Below, piece by piece: positions 55,135-63,975 of a stretch of DNA of 64,000 nucleotides. Numbering within the stretch: position 1 is the stretch's first letter; every line of letters begins with the position of its first letter. The translations under genes were made by a program, and so were the position numbers. The DNA lies in contig NZ_OY782562.1 in assembly GCF_963677875.1 (NCBI RefSeq), positions 248,001 through 312,000 of the forward strand, read 5' to 3'. The notes beneath the pieces were generated by a model. It worked only from the letters and a program-made list of their open reading frames with translations. It ran no database searches and was not told where the DNA came from. The stretch is from Thiomicrorhabdus sp. (GTDB lineage Bacteria; Pseudomonadota; Gammaproteobacteria; Thiomicrospirales; Thiomicrospiraceae).

Positions 55135-55491
55135 ATGAAAGATAAATTAATACTTAATGCTGTTGGTCTAAGATGGTTTTTCATTGGATTAGTTTCAATG
55201 TTTTCATCTGTTTTAATTCCTAGGTTGTACCATGGTTCAGTTCATTTTGACTTCTCATCAATGCAGATTGTCACTTTTCTTATTATTTCATATGTTTTTG
55301 CTTGTAGAATGCAAAATCATATAAAAGAGAAGATAAAATTAGGTTCGATACTAATATCCTTTATCTTAATATCCGTAATTTGGTTGATCGTTTATTTCCT
55401 TTTAGAAATTAGCACGAATAAATTTAATGTTGCGAATGAGTCGACAACTACGCAATTTAAAGAATCACTGATTGATAACAAAAAAGCGTGA
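55135..55491 (+). CDS. Cassette 1 three-helix membrane protein (possible immunity)
   Basis: A 118-residue protein with three membrane helices (about residues 12-34, 38-58, 68-92) and a short polar tail. The ATG at 55135 follows GGA by eight bases and comes 18 bases after the secreted-protein gene. Its homologue in cassette 2 starts with the same KLILNA and shares the helix plan. Its place just after a secreted-type effector gene and its membrane nature fit an immunity protein; this is inferred. Confidence 0.68.
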   Translation: MKDKLILNAVGLRWFFIGLVSMFSSVLIPRLYHGSVHFDFSSMQIVTFLIISYVFACRMQNHIKEKIKLGSILISFILISVIWLIVYFLLEISTNKFNVANESTTTQFKESLIDNKKA

Positions 55492-55589
55492 CTTTTCCCC
55501 AAATTTAAAACCATGACATTGATGAGATTTCCAATTACATTATCGGAATGGAGATCTTCAAATGACTAGGTGCCCCTAAAGAAATAATG

Positions 55590-55610
55590 AGGGTCAGAGT
55601 AAAATTAAAT
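55590..55610. repeat. Cassette repeat R3 (right end of segment A)
   Basis: AGGGTCAGAGTAAAATTAAA and one more T. Inverted relative to R1. With R4 it also forms the ends of a 73-base MITE-like unit. Confidence 0.88.
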
Positions 55611-55640
55611 TTTCAAGCTGTTGAAACTTAAGGTAAATTA

Positions 55641-55662
55641 TAAATCATTTTACTCTAACCCT
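55641..55662. repeat. Cassette repeat R4 (left end of segment B)
   Basis: TAAATCATTTTACTCTAACC and two more bases. It matches R1 orientation, with small differences. The 30 bases between R3 and R4 (CAAGCTGTTGAAACTTAA in the centre) carry no gene. Confidence 0.8.
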
Positions 55663-55703
55663 ATTTATTTCCCTGACTGTAGTTATTCTAGTTATTTGAG
55701 GAA

Positions 55704-56217
55704 TTGGAAAGTTACCCCGCTCCATCTCTTTTAATAGAAGTCAGTTCACGTGATGCTGTGGAGGAAAGGAATGATGGCGGTATAGAAATTGACGATGTTA
55801 AGCGAACTCCAGAGTGTATAAGAGACATTCTGGAAAGTGATTCATTCGAAGATTTTTACGAATGCCCTACCCAACTTGATAAAGTTGAAGTTAATGACAG
55901 CCCTGAAGATACATGGAAAGATTATTCCCCAAATGAAGGCTCAGATTCTTCTAATGCTGGGGGAGAAAGTTCAGGGCCAGATAACAATACAGAGGATGAT
56001 TGTCAGGTAATTATGACTAATACCGCAAATGCAAGGAAACGCTGCATACAAAAATTTAACATTTTATTGACTACAGGAACGATAACTTGCGCTTACGCAC
56101 CACCCCATTGCAAGTGTTGGTTTCATTGCGTGTGAAGCAACAATGTATTCACTTGCAGATAATGGTAAAGCTGAATGTGAAGCCGATTATGCAAGAGCTG
56201 ACGCTCAGTGCCGCTAA
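55704..56217 (+). pseudogene. Cassette 2 secreted acidic six-Cys protein, decayed
   Basis: A second copy of the cassette 1 effector, alignable from LLIEVSSRDAVEERNDGG to the end. It lacks a signal-peptide region and a usable start. An extra C in CCCC at 56103-56106 shifts the frame: the open frame ends at CKCWFHCV, but removing one C gives IASVGFIACEATMYSLADNG and ADYARADAQCR, matching copy 1 through all six Cys. Two independent defects mean it is not expressed as a complete secreted protein. Confidence 0.85.
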
Positions 56218-56235
56218 TTAAAATTGGAAATTATT

Positions 56236-56547
56236 ATGAAAGAAAAATTAATACTTAATGCTAGAGGTATAAAGTGGTTTTTATTTTGTTTGACTATCTT
56301 ATGCTTTACGGGATTTGCCTCTAAGACTTATCACCATTTAAATTATGAATTTTTATCATCGGATACTTTATTTTTTCTGGTTGTTTCACTTTTTTTTGGT
56401 TATAGAATGCAAAGTTATAAAAGAGAGAAGATCAGATTAGATTTGATGCTAAAGTCGTTTATTCCAATATTAGTAATCTTATTGATTTTTTATTTCCTTT
56501 TTGAAATTAATACTAATACGTCTAATGAAACACTAATTGATAATTAA
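56236..56547 (+). CDS. Cassette 2 three-helix membrane protein (possible immunity)
   Basis: A 103-residue homologue of the cassette 1 membrane protein (KLILNARGIKWFLFCLTI; third helix PILVILLIFYFLFEI). It has the same three-helix plan and the same GGAAATTATT leader before ATG. The frame is intact although its partner effector is broken, which fits selection to keep a protective function. Its stop lies only a few bases from R5. Confidence 0.66.
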   Translation: MKEKLILNARGIKWFLFCLTILCFTGFASKTYHHLNYEFLSSDTLFFLVVSLFFGYRMQSYKREKIRLDLMLKSFIPILVILLIFYFLFEINTNTSNETLIDN

Positions 56548-56566
56548 GGTCAGAGTAAAATTAAAT
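56546..56566. repeat. Cassette repeat R5 (right end of segment B)
   Basis: AAGGTCAGAGTAAAATTAAA and one T. Its last base is also the last base of the antitoxin stop codon (TGA on the minus strand), so the cassette ends exactly at the toxin-antitoxin operon. Confidence 0.88.
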
Positions 56567-56838
56567 CAAACCAACCGAAAATTAAGCCCCAAAGCACTCA
56601 CAACTTTATAAACCGTCTCAAAACGAGGGTGTTTTCCAGTACCAAAAGACTTGTATAAACTATGATAACCAAGGCCTGTCTTTTCTGATATTTCTTTCAT
56701 TCCTTTAGAACGACTAACCACACCCAATGCATCAATAAAGAATTCTGCATCATTCTCATCTAGTGCAGCTTGTAAATATTCTTTAACATCTTCTGCTGTT
56801 TCCAAGTAGTCAGATGCATTAAATTCACTCGTTTTCAT
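56566..56838 (-). CDS. Type II antitoxin, HigA-like (TIGR02684)
   Basis: A 90-residue antitoxin of the 'addiction module antidote' type: FNASDYLETAEDVKEYLQAA, SRSKGMKEISEKTGLGYHSL as the helix-turn-helix, and KVVSALGLNFRLV at the end. It follows its toxin with a four-base ATGA overlap, the toxin-first order of this family. Antitoxins of this type bind the toxin and usually repress the operon. Confidence 0.9.
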   Translation of the reverse strand: MKTSEFNASDYLETAEDVKEYLQAALDENDAEFFIDALGVVSRSKGMKEISEKTGLGYHSLYKSFGTGKHPRFETVYKVVSALGLNFRLV

Positions 56839-57131
56839 TTTATCCAACCTTTTACTTTTTCAATGTCCTTTGATTGAGTTGCTTTATTACCGGTTAAATA
56901 GAGCAAAACAAAATCATTACCTTGCTGTTGATAATAAACACGCCAACCTTTACCAACATCAATTCGTAATTCATATAGGTTACCTTCAATGTTTTTGAAG
57001 TCGCCACGATTACCAAGCTCAAGTCTTCTTAACCTTGTTAAAATTCTGGCCCTAGCATGTTTATCTTTAATTTGGTTTAAGCTTTCATCAAACGGACAAA
57101 AACCATCTAACCAAAACTTCTGTATTTTCAT
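56835..57131 (-). CDS. Type II toxin, RelE/HigB-like (Gp49, TIGR02683)
   Basis: A 98-residue RelE-superfamily toxin. Family blocks are HARARILTRLRRLELGNRGD, ELRIDVGKGWRVYYQQQGND and LTGNKATQSKDIEKVKGWI. Members cleave mRNA at the ribosome. The frame is open to 57212 but that part holds the upstream bidirectional terminator, so I start at ATG 57131, where family likeness begins (KIQKFWLDG). Partner antitoxin overlaps. Confidence 0.9.
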   Translation of the reverse strand: MKIQKFWLDGFCPFDESLNQIKDKHARARILTRLRRLELGNRGDFKNIEGNLYELRIDVGKGWRVYYQQQGNDFVLLYLTGNKATQSKDIEKVKGWIK

Positions 57132-57176
57132 TTTTATTTTATCTAATTGGATAATAAAAAGTAAAGTGCATAAAAA

Positions 57177-57203
57177 AACCCACGTTTTAGGCGTGGGTTT
57201 TAT
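57177..57203. terminator. Bidirectional terminator between lpd and the toxin gene
   Basis: Stem AACCCACG / CGTGGGTT with loop TTTTAGG, flanked by A and T runs; ends the lpd transcript. Confidence 0.9.
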
Positions 57204-57228
57204 TTTAAGCAAAAATGGTTATTAAACA

Positions 57229-59010
57229 CTATTTTTTCTTTTTAGGTGGCATTAGATCTGTTATCGTTCCTTCCGCCATCTCAGCTGCGAAGCAGATTGT
57301 CTCTGACAGGGTTGGGTGTGGGTGAATAGTCAGACCAATGTCTTGCATATCCGCGCCCATCTCGATTGCCAGCATGGCTTCGGCAACCAGTTCACCGGCG
57401 TTCGGACCAACAATACCACAACCTAGCAAACGATGGGTTTCTGCACAGAATAGTGCTTTGGTCATCCCCTCATCACGACCCAGGCTCAAGCTACGACCGG
57501 AAGCGGCCCATGGGAAAGCACCTTTTTCGTATTCGATACCTTCGGCTTTAAGCTGCTCTTCGGTTTTACCTGCCCAGGCAACTTCCGGATCGGTGTAAGC
57601 AACCGACGGAATCCCCATAGGAGTAAAGGCGGACGGCATACCGTTAATCACTTCAGCTGCAACTTTACCTTCGTGAACCGCTTTGTGCGCCAGCATTGGC
57701 TGACCGACGATATCACCGATCGCGTAAATGTGATCGACATTGGTTTTCTGACGTTCGTCAACTTCGATGAAGCCCCAGTCGTTAACCATAACACCGGCTT
57801 TTTCAGCATCGATCAATTTGCCGTTCGGCGCACGGCCGACAGCAACCAGAATGCGGTCGAAAGTGTCTTTTTCAGGGCATTTTTTGCCTTCAAACGTAAC
57901 TTCCAAGCCATCTTCTTTGGCTTCGACATTGGTCACTTTCGAATTCAGATAGATGTTTTCATACTTCTTCTGAATCTGCTTCAACAACGGCTTGGTAATG
58001 TCTTTATCGGCACCCGGGATAATCGTCTCGCCCAATTCCACGACGGTGATATTGGCTCCTAGAGAATCGTAAACCTGCGCCATTTCCAGACCGATGATTC
58101 CGCCACCGATAACCAACATGCGGTTTGGTACTTCTTCCAGTTCCAATGCATCGGTTGAGTCCATCACGCGAGGATCGTCATGCGGAATGAACGGCAGCTT
58201 AATTACACGCGAACCGGCAGCGATAATGGCATTTTCAAAGGCGATAGTTTTAGTCGAACCATCCGCCATATCGACGGTAACCGTATGCGACGAGCTGAAT
58301 TTACCGTAACCCTGCACGACTTCGACTTTACGCGCTTTCGCCAGACCGGCCAGACCACCGGTCAATTTACCGATAACACTGTCCTTATAGGCACGCATTT
58401 TATTCGTGTCGATTTCCGGCTCGGCAAAGGTAATACCGTGCGCACCCATTTCACGGGTTTCGTTCAGTACCACAGACATGTGCAACAATGCTTTGGAAGG
58501 AATACAACCAACGTTCAAGCAGACACCACCGATGTTTTCGTAACGCTCGATCATCACCACTTTTTTGCCAAGGTCAGCGGCACGGAACGCGGCGGTGTAT
58601 CCACCAGGACCGGAGCCCAAAACCAGGACTTCGCAGTGCATGTCGGCATCGATGCCTTCGGCAGAAACCGCTTGCGGAGCTGCTTTTTCTTCGGCTTTCG
58701 GTTCTTCAGCCGGAGCAGCAGACGCCGCAACCGAGGTTTCGACATTCGCGGCAACCGTATCGGTATTGGCGATTTCCATCTGACCGATAATTGAACCTTC
58801 GGAAACCTTATCGCCGACTTCGGCAGTTAAAGAAACAACTTTACCGGCGAAAGGCGCCGGAATTTCCATTGTCGCCTTATCGGATTCCAAAGTGACTAAT
58901 GAATCGTCCTGCGCGACTTCATCGCCGCCGGAAACCAATACTTCGATCACTTCGACTTCGGCGAAATCACCAATATCGGGAATAACAATATCCACCAATT
59001 TAGTCATCAT
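57229..59010 (-). CDS. lpd: Dihydrolipoyl dehydrogenase with N-terminal lipoyl domain
   Basis: A 593-residue E3 of the pyruvate dehydrogenase complex that reoxidises dihydrolipoamide to NADH. Residues 1-85 form a lipoyl domain with the modified Lys45 (LESDKATMEIPAPF), then an Ala/Glu linker. The FAD domain has LGSGPGGYTAAFRAADLG, the redox pair Cys164/Cys169 (GGVCLNVGCIPSKALLH), and the NAD domain motif IGGGIIGLEMAQVY; HPHPTLSET gives the catalytic His/Glu. The lipoylated E3 form is common in Thiotrichales and betaproteobacteria. GGAG precedes ATG; it lies seven bases after aceF. Confidence 0.96.
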   Translation of the reverse strand: MMTKLVDIVIPDIGDFAEVEVIEVLVSGGDEVAQDDSLVTLESDKATMEIPAPFAGKVVSLTAEVGDKVSEGSIIGQMEIANTDTVAANVETSVAASAAPAEEPKAEEKAAPQAVSAEGIDADMHCEVLVLGSGPGGYTAAFRAADLGKKVVMIERYENIGGVCLNVGCIPSKALLHMSVVLNETREMGAHGITFAEPEIDTNKMRAYKDSVIGKLTGGLAGLAKARKVEVVQGYGKFSSSHTVTVDMADGSTKTIAFENAIIAAGSRVIKLPFIPHDDPRVMDSTDALELEEVPNRMLVIGGGIIGLEMAQVYDSLGANITVVELGETIIPGADKDITKPLLKQIQKKYENIYLNSKVTNVEAKEDGLEVTFEGKKCPEKDTFDRILVAVGRAPNGKLIDAEKAGVMVNDWGFIEVDERQKTNVDHIYAIGDIVGQPMLAHKAVHEGKVAAEVINGMPSAFTPMGIPSVAYTDPEVAWAGKTEEQLKAEGIEYEKGAFPWAASGRSLSLGRDEGMTKALFCAETHRLLGCGIVGPNAGELVAEAMLAIEMGADMQDIGLTIHPHPTLSETICFAAEMAEGTITDLMPPKKKK

Positions 59011-59017
59011 CGGCTCC

Positions 59018-60340
59018 TTACAAAATTAGCTGACGAAGATCGGACAGGTAGTGTCCAATCGCGGTGGTGAAACGTACGCCTTCCGCACCGTCGATCGCAC
59101 GGTGATCGTAAGAAACGCTGAACGGCATAATCAGACGAGGAGCGAATTCCTTACCGTTCCATACCGGCTGCATTTTCGCTTTCGACAAGCCCATAATCGC
59201 GACTTCGGGCGCATTGACGATCGGAGTAAACTGAGTACCGCCGATACCGCCCAGAGACGAGATTGTGAAGGAACCGCCGGACATATCCTTCGGTCCTAGC
59301 TTACCGTCACGCGCTTTGGCGGAAATTTCCATCAGGTCTTTAGACAGCTCGTAAACGCCTTTCTTATCGACATCCTTAACAACCGGAACCACCAGGCCGT
59401 TCGGCGTATCAACCGCGATACCGATGTTGTAGTACTGCTTGTAGATAATCGACTGACCATCTTCCGACAGTGACGCATTGAAGCTTGGGAAGTCTTGCAA
59501 GGCTTTGACCACCGCTTTCATCACGAAAACCAGCGGGGTCAATTTGATGCCCTGCTTCTCGGCAGCCGCTTTTTGATCCTTACGGAACTGATCCATTTCG
59601 GTAATGTCGCACTCGTCGAACTGAGTAACGTGCGGTACGTTCAACCAGCTTGCATGCAGGAACTTACCGGAGATTTTCTTGATTCGTCCAAGCTCTTCGG
59701 TCGTGGTTTCGCCAAACTGGCTGAAATCCACACCCGGAATCGGAGGAATACCGGTGCCACCGGTAACAGCTTGCCCCGGAGCCGCCGCCTGTCCGGACAT
59801 GACCGCCTTGATCGCTGCTTCAACGTCGGTCTGCTGAATACGGCCTTTCGGACCGCTTCCGCTGACAGCGGTTAGATCAACACCCAATTTACGTGCGAAA
59901 GCACGCACGGAAGGCGAAGCGTGAAAAGCCGCACCCATCGCCTGTTGATTAACAGGTTTGGAAGTAGCCGATGCAGGCGCCCGTGCTGCCGGAGCCGCTT
60001 GTGGAGCAGGTGCCGCTTTAGGGGCTTCTGCAGCCGGTGCAGGCGTTGGCGCTGCCGGAGCGGCTTTTTCTTCTTTGGCTGGAGCCGGAGCTGCCGTACC
60101 GGCGGCAACTTCGATATCCAATACATAGGTGCCTTCGGAAACTTTCTCGCCAACGCAAACCGCAACCTTGGTTACGGTGCCTTTAAACGGCGAAGGAATT
60201 TCCATCGTGGCTTTATCCGATTCAAGCGTTAGCAGAGAATCATCCACCTCTACACTATCGCCTTCGGATACAAGAACTTCAATGACTTCAACGGCGTCGA
60301 AATCCCCGATATCCGGAATTTTAATTTGTTCAACTGACAT
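59018..60340 (-). CDS. aceF: Pyruvate dehydrogenase E2, dihydrolipoyl acetyltransferase
   Basis: A 440-residue E2 with a single N-terminal lipoyl domain (Lys43 in LESDKATMEIPSPFKG), an Ala/Pro linker (about 85-135), a peripheral-subunit-binding domain (SPSVRAFARKLGVDLTAVSG), and the catalytic domain ending SVSYDHRAIDGAEGVRF with the active-site His. E. coli AceF has three lipoyl domains; here the other one sits on Lpd. Forms the core of the complex and passes acetyl groups to CoA. Gap of 24 bases after aceE. Confidence 0.96.
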   Translation of the reverse strand: MSVEQIKIPDIGDFDAVEVIEVLVSEGDSVEVDDSLLTLESDKATMEIPSPFKGTVTKVAVCVGEKVSEGTYVLDIEVAAGTAAPAPAKEEKAAPAAPTPAPAAEAPKAAPAPQAAPAARAPASATSKPVNQQAMGAAFHASPSVRAFARKLGVDLTAVSGSGPKGRIQQTDVEAAIKAVMSGQAAAPGQAVTGGTGIPPIPGVDFSQFGETTTEELGRIKKISGKFLHASWLNVPHVTQFDECDITEMDQFRKDQKAAAEKQGIKLTPLVFVMKAVVKALQDFPSFNASLSEDGQSIIYKQYYNIGIAVDTPNGLVVPVVKDVDKKGVYELSKDLMEISAKARDGKLGPKDMSGGSFTISSLGGIGGTQFTPIVNAPEVAIMGLSKAKMQPVWNGKEFAPRLIMPFSVSYDHRAIDGAEGVRFTTAIGHYLSDLRQLIL

Positions 60341-60364
60341 CTTGTTCGTCCTTTTCGTTAAGAC

Positions 60365-63025
60365 TTAAGCGTGAACCGGGAAGGTTTTCTCGCTATCGAT
60401 TCCGTATTTTTCCATCGCTTTGACAACGACATCGCTTGAGATTTCTCCCGCTTTTGCTAAAGCGCTCAAAGCTTGTACCACTACGTAATAGCGGTTCACT
60501 TCGAAGAACTTACGCAATTGCTCACGAGTGTCCGAACGACCAAAACCGTCGGTACCCAGAACATGATAGTCACCAGGAACATAGGCGCGGATACGCTCGG
60601 CATAGTCACGGATATAGTCAGTTGCCGCGATGAACGGACCTTGTGCACCTTGTAGCGTTTCGGTGACATAAGGAACCTTCGGCTCTTGAGTCGGATGCAT
60701 CTCGTTCCAACGTGAAATTTCAATACCGTCGCGACGCAACAGGTTGAAACTTGGAACACCCCAGATGTCGGCAGCAACATTCCATTCGCTTTCCAGCATT
60801 TCAGCGGCTGCAATGACTTCCAGGAAGATGGTACCGGAGCCCATCAGTTGAACTTTTTGTTTGTGTTTAGAGTCTGATTTTTTGAATGAGTACAGACCTT
60901 TCAGAATACCGTCCTCGGCACCTTCAGGCATGGCCGGGTGCGAGTAGTTTTCGTTCATGCCGGTGATGTAGTAGTAAACGTCTTCCTTATCGTGGAACAT
61001 GCGTTTAATACCATCACGGATAATCACGGCCATTTCGTAAGCGAAGGTCGGGTCGTACGAAATACAGTTTGGAACGTGGTCAAACTGGATCAGATTGTGA
61101 CCGTCCTGGTGTTGCAAACCTTCCCCTTCCAGAGTGGTACGACCGGCAGTCCCACCAATCAGGAAACCGCGGGCGCGCGAATCACCGGCCGCCCAAGCCA
61201 AGTCACCGATACGCTGGTAACCGAACATTGAGTAGTAGATATAGAACGGGATCATGCTGACGCCGTAGTTGGCGTAAGCAGTGGAAGCTGCAATCCAGTT
61301 CGCCATCGAACCGGCTTCGTTAATCCCTTCTTCGAATACCTGACCGTTGGCAGATTCTTTGTACCACATCAACTGATCGGAATCCATCGGCTGGTACAGC
61401 TGACCGGCCGGATCGTAGATACCGACCTGACGGAACAGACCTTCCATACCGAAGGTACGAGCTTCATCCGGAATGATCGGCACGACGCGAGGGCCAAGCA
61501 CCTTATCGCGCAACAGAATCGAGATAATGCGGACAAATGCCATGGTGGTCGACATTTCGCGATCCCCTGTCCCTTCGGTCAGCATTTTGAAGGTATCCAT
61601 GCTTGGAACCGGAAGCGGTTCGGCATGGTCTTGACGAACCGGAAGTTCACCACCCAACTCCTGACGACGCGCTTTCATGTATTGCATGATATCGGAGCTT
61701 TCGTCCGGACGATAGAACGGAATGTCTTTTTCCAACTCTTCGTCGGAAATCGGTACCGAGAAACGATCACGGAAGTATTTTAAACCTTCCTTATCCAGTT
61801 TCTTCTGCTGGTGAGCCGTGTTAGCCGCTTCACCGTAAGCCCCCATACCGTAACCTTTGATGGTTTTCGCCAAAATAACATTTGGCTGACCTTTCGTCTC
61901 GGTCGCTCGCTTATAAGCATTGTAAATCTTGCGTGGCGAGTGGCCACCGCGCGTCAGCTTGAAAATTTCGTCGTCGGTCATATCGGCAACCAACGCAGCC
62001 GTTTCCGGATATTTACCGAAGAAGTGTTCACGAACGAAAGCACCGTCTTTGGCCTTATAAGCCTGGTATTCTCCGTCCGGAACTTCGCCCATACGTTCAA
62101 CCAGCTTACCAGTGACATCTTTCTGCAACAGGCGATCCCAACCGGAACCCCAGATAACCTTGATAACATTCCAACCGGCACCACGGAACATCCCTTCCAA
62201 TTCCTGGATGATGCTGTCGTTACCGCGAACCGGGCCGTCAAGACGCTGCAGGTTACAGTTGATAACAAAGATCAGGTTGTCCAGTTTTTCACGTTTTGCC
62301 AACTGGATCGCACCACGTGATTCCGGCTCATCCATTTCACCGTCACCCAGGAACGCCCAGACTTTACGTCCTTCCGTTTCTGCCAGACCACGCGCTTGCA
62401 TGTATTTCATAAAACGAGCCTGATAGATTGCCATCAAAGGCCCAAGTCCCATAGATACGGTCGGGAATTGCCAGTAGTCGCTCATCAACCAAGGGTGCGG
62501 ATAGGAAGAAAGACCGTTGCCGTCGACTTCCTGACGGTAGTTGCGCAACTGATCAGCTTCCAGACGTCCTTCCATATAAGAACGGGCATACATACCCGGA
62601 GCGGTATGCCCCTGGAAGAAGACCATGTCGGCGCCTTGTTCGTGTTTCGGGCCTTTGAAGAAGTGGTTCATCCCTACTTCATAGAGGGTACAACTTGATG
62701 CGTAAGAAGCAATGTGCCCGCCAACTTTCGTGTATTTATTGGCGCGGGAAACCATCGCCATCGCGTTCCAGCGTAACAGAGCACGGAGTTTCTTCTCGAT
62801 GGAAGTATCGCCAGGATAGTTCGCTTGTTCTTCTGGTGAGATGGTGTTGATGTAAGGCGTGTTGGCCGAATACGGAATATCAATACCGTGAACACGCGCT
62901 TTTTCGATCAGGCTAGCGATAATGTGCTGCGCTTTATCAGTCCCTTCGAAAGAAACGACTGCTTCAAGCGCGTCAATCCACTCTTGTGTTTCTTGTGGAT
63001 CATTGTCTACAAACTTTTCGCTCAT
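60365..63025 (-). CDS. aceE: Pyruvate dehydrogenase E1, homodimeric
   Basis: An 886-residue homodimeric E1 that decarboxylates pyruvate using thiamine diphosphate, same length as E. coli AceE (887). Landmarks: TAPGMYARSYMEGRLEADQL, the ThDP/Mg2+ motif LGDGEMDEPESRGAIQL with VINCNLQRLDGPVRGN, TIKGYGMGAYGEAANTAHQQ, and FGRSDTREQLRKFFEVN near the end. It heads the aceE-aceF-lpd operon and links glycolysis to acetyl-CoA. GAGG lies upstream of ATG. Confidence 0.97.
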   Translation of the reverse strand: MSEKFVDNDPQETQEWIDALEAVVSFEGTDKAQHIIASLIEKARVHGIDIPYSANTPYINTISPEEQANYPGDTSIEKKLRALLRWNAMAMVSRANKYTKVGGHIASYASSCTLYEVGMNHFFKGPKHEQGADMVFFQGHTAPGMYARSYMEGRLEADQLRNYRQEVDGNGLSSYPHPWLMSDYWQFPTVSMGLGPLMAIYQARFMKYMQARGLAETEGRKVWAFLGDGEMDEPESRGAIQLAKREKLDNLIFVINCNLQRLDGPVRGNDSIIQELEGMFRGAGWNVIKVIWGSGWDRLLQKDVTGKLVERMGEVPDGEYQAYKAKDGAFVREHFFGKYPETAALVADMTDDEIFKLTRGGHSPRKIYNAYKRATETKGQPNVILAKTIKGYGMGAYGEAANTAHQQKKLDKEGLKYFRDRFSVPISDEELEKDIPFYRPDESSDIMQYMKARRQELGGELPVRQDHAEPLPVPSMDTFKMLTEGTGDREMSTTMAFVRIISILLRDKVLGPRVVPIIPDEARTFGMEGLFRQVGIYDPAGQLYQPMDSDQLMWYKESANGQVFEEGINEAGSMANWIAASTAYANYGVSMIPFYIYYSMFGYQRIGDLAWAAGDSRARGFLIGGTAGRTTLEGEGLQHQDGHNLIQFDHVPNCISYDPTFAYEMAVIIRDGIKRMFHDKEDVYYYITGMNENYSHPAMPEGAEDGILKGLYSFKKSDSKHKQKVQLMGSGTIFLEVIAAAEMLESEWNVAADIWGVPSFNLLRRDGIEISRWNEMHPTQEPKVPYVTETLQGAQGPFIAATDYIRDYAERIRAYVPGDYHVLGTDGFGRSDTREQLRKFFEVNRYYVVVQALSALAKAGEISSDVVVKAMEKYGIDSEKTFPVHA

Positions 63026-63486
63026 AATAAATTGTACCTCTATGGGTTGGATCTATTTTCTTCAGGCGCTGGGTATACCTGAAGGTCATTCGGCATGAAT
63101 AGGTCTTATTCTTACCGCCAACAACTCGTCCGTTTTGGGTTCCAGCTACTTAGTATTCCAAAACGTTCCTTTTAACGATCATCGTAAAGTTCTGAACGAA
63201 GAACTTCACGACCATTTACGACCGTTCAAGGCATTTAAAAGTCGATGCATAATACCATCTTTTGTGGAAAATTACAGTGAAAGCGCGGTGTCCGCACCGT
63301 TCGGTGCTTCAACCTGAAAGAGAAGTTTTGACTAAGCTTTTGATATTCTTCCAAAAGCCAAATCCAGCCAAGGATGACAAACAAAGAAAACGCTCTGACC
63401 GTCTCTCCGTCGCCATATCGACAAAAACTTCTTCTGTTCTGATGAATCCCTTGTTGAAAACGAAGCCGCAACCGAAGCTTTATTCT
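63026..63486 (-). promoter_or_regulatory. Upstream region of the aceE operon
   Basis: About 460 bases containing the operon promoter. Nearest the gene lies an inverted repeat CTTCAGG ... CCTGAAG (63060-63084) enclosing the perfect palindrome GGTATACC (63072-63079), a possible operator for a PdhR-like regulator; the sequence is not a clear PdhR box. Short open frames here look non-coding. Confidence 0.35.
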
Positions 63487-63975
63487 TCAGTCGCTTAACC
63501 AGAAAGTATGCAATGCCTGCTCAAGCTCGGTTAACGCCTGGTGATAAACCGACTGCTTGAAGCTGACAACTTCCTGAACCGGGCGCCAGTAATCGACCCA
63601 GTCCCAGTCCTCAAATTCCGGTGATTCATGGAGGTTAAGATTGATCTTACCCGGATCTCCGTCAAATCCGAGCATAAACCAAATCTGTTTCTGGCCAATA
63701 CACAACGGTTGGCTGTGATGACGAATCAGATGTTTTGGCAAATCGTAACTGATCCAGTCCTGCGTACGGCCGATAACCCGTACATCGGAAGGCTCCAGTC
63801 CGACCTCTTCTTTTAATTCGCGGAAAACCGCCTGCTGCGGAGTCTCGTGAGAACGAATCCCCCCTTGGGGAAATTGCCATGCATCTTGTTGTATTCGTTT
63901 ACCCCAGAACAGCTTCCCTTCTCTATTGACAATAATAATGCCGACATTTGGCCGATAGCCATCTTTATCGATCAT
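63487..63975 (-). CDS. rppH: RNA pyrophosphohydrolase RppH
   Basis: A 162-residue Nudix hydrolase that removes pyrophosphate from the 5' end of mRNA and starts decay. The Nudix box is GGIRSHETPQQAVFRELKEE followed by VGL, and MIDKDGYRPNVGIIIVNREG and DAWQFPQGGI are typical of RppH. ATG at 63975 has AAGG five bases upstream; a longer frame (63993) does not. No C-terminal extension; its neighbours to the right lie outside the window. Confidence 0.96.
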   Translation of the reverse strand: MIDKDGYRPNVGIIIVNREGKLFWGKRIQQDAWQFPQGGIRSHETPQQAVFRELKEEVGLEPSDVRVIGRTQDWISYDLPKHLIRHHSQPLCIGQKQIWFMLGFDGDPGKINLNLHESPEFEDWDWVDYWRPVQEVVSFKQSVYHQALTELEQALHTFWLSD

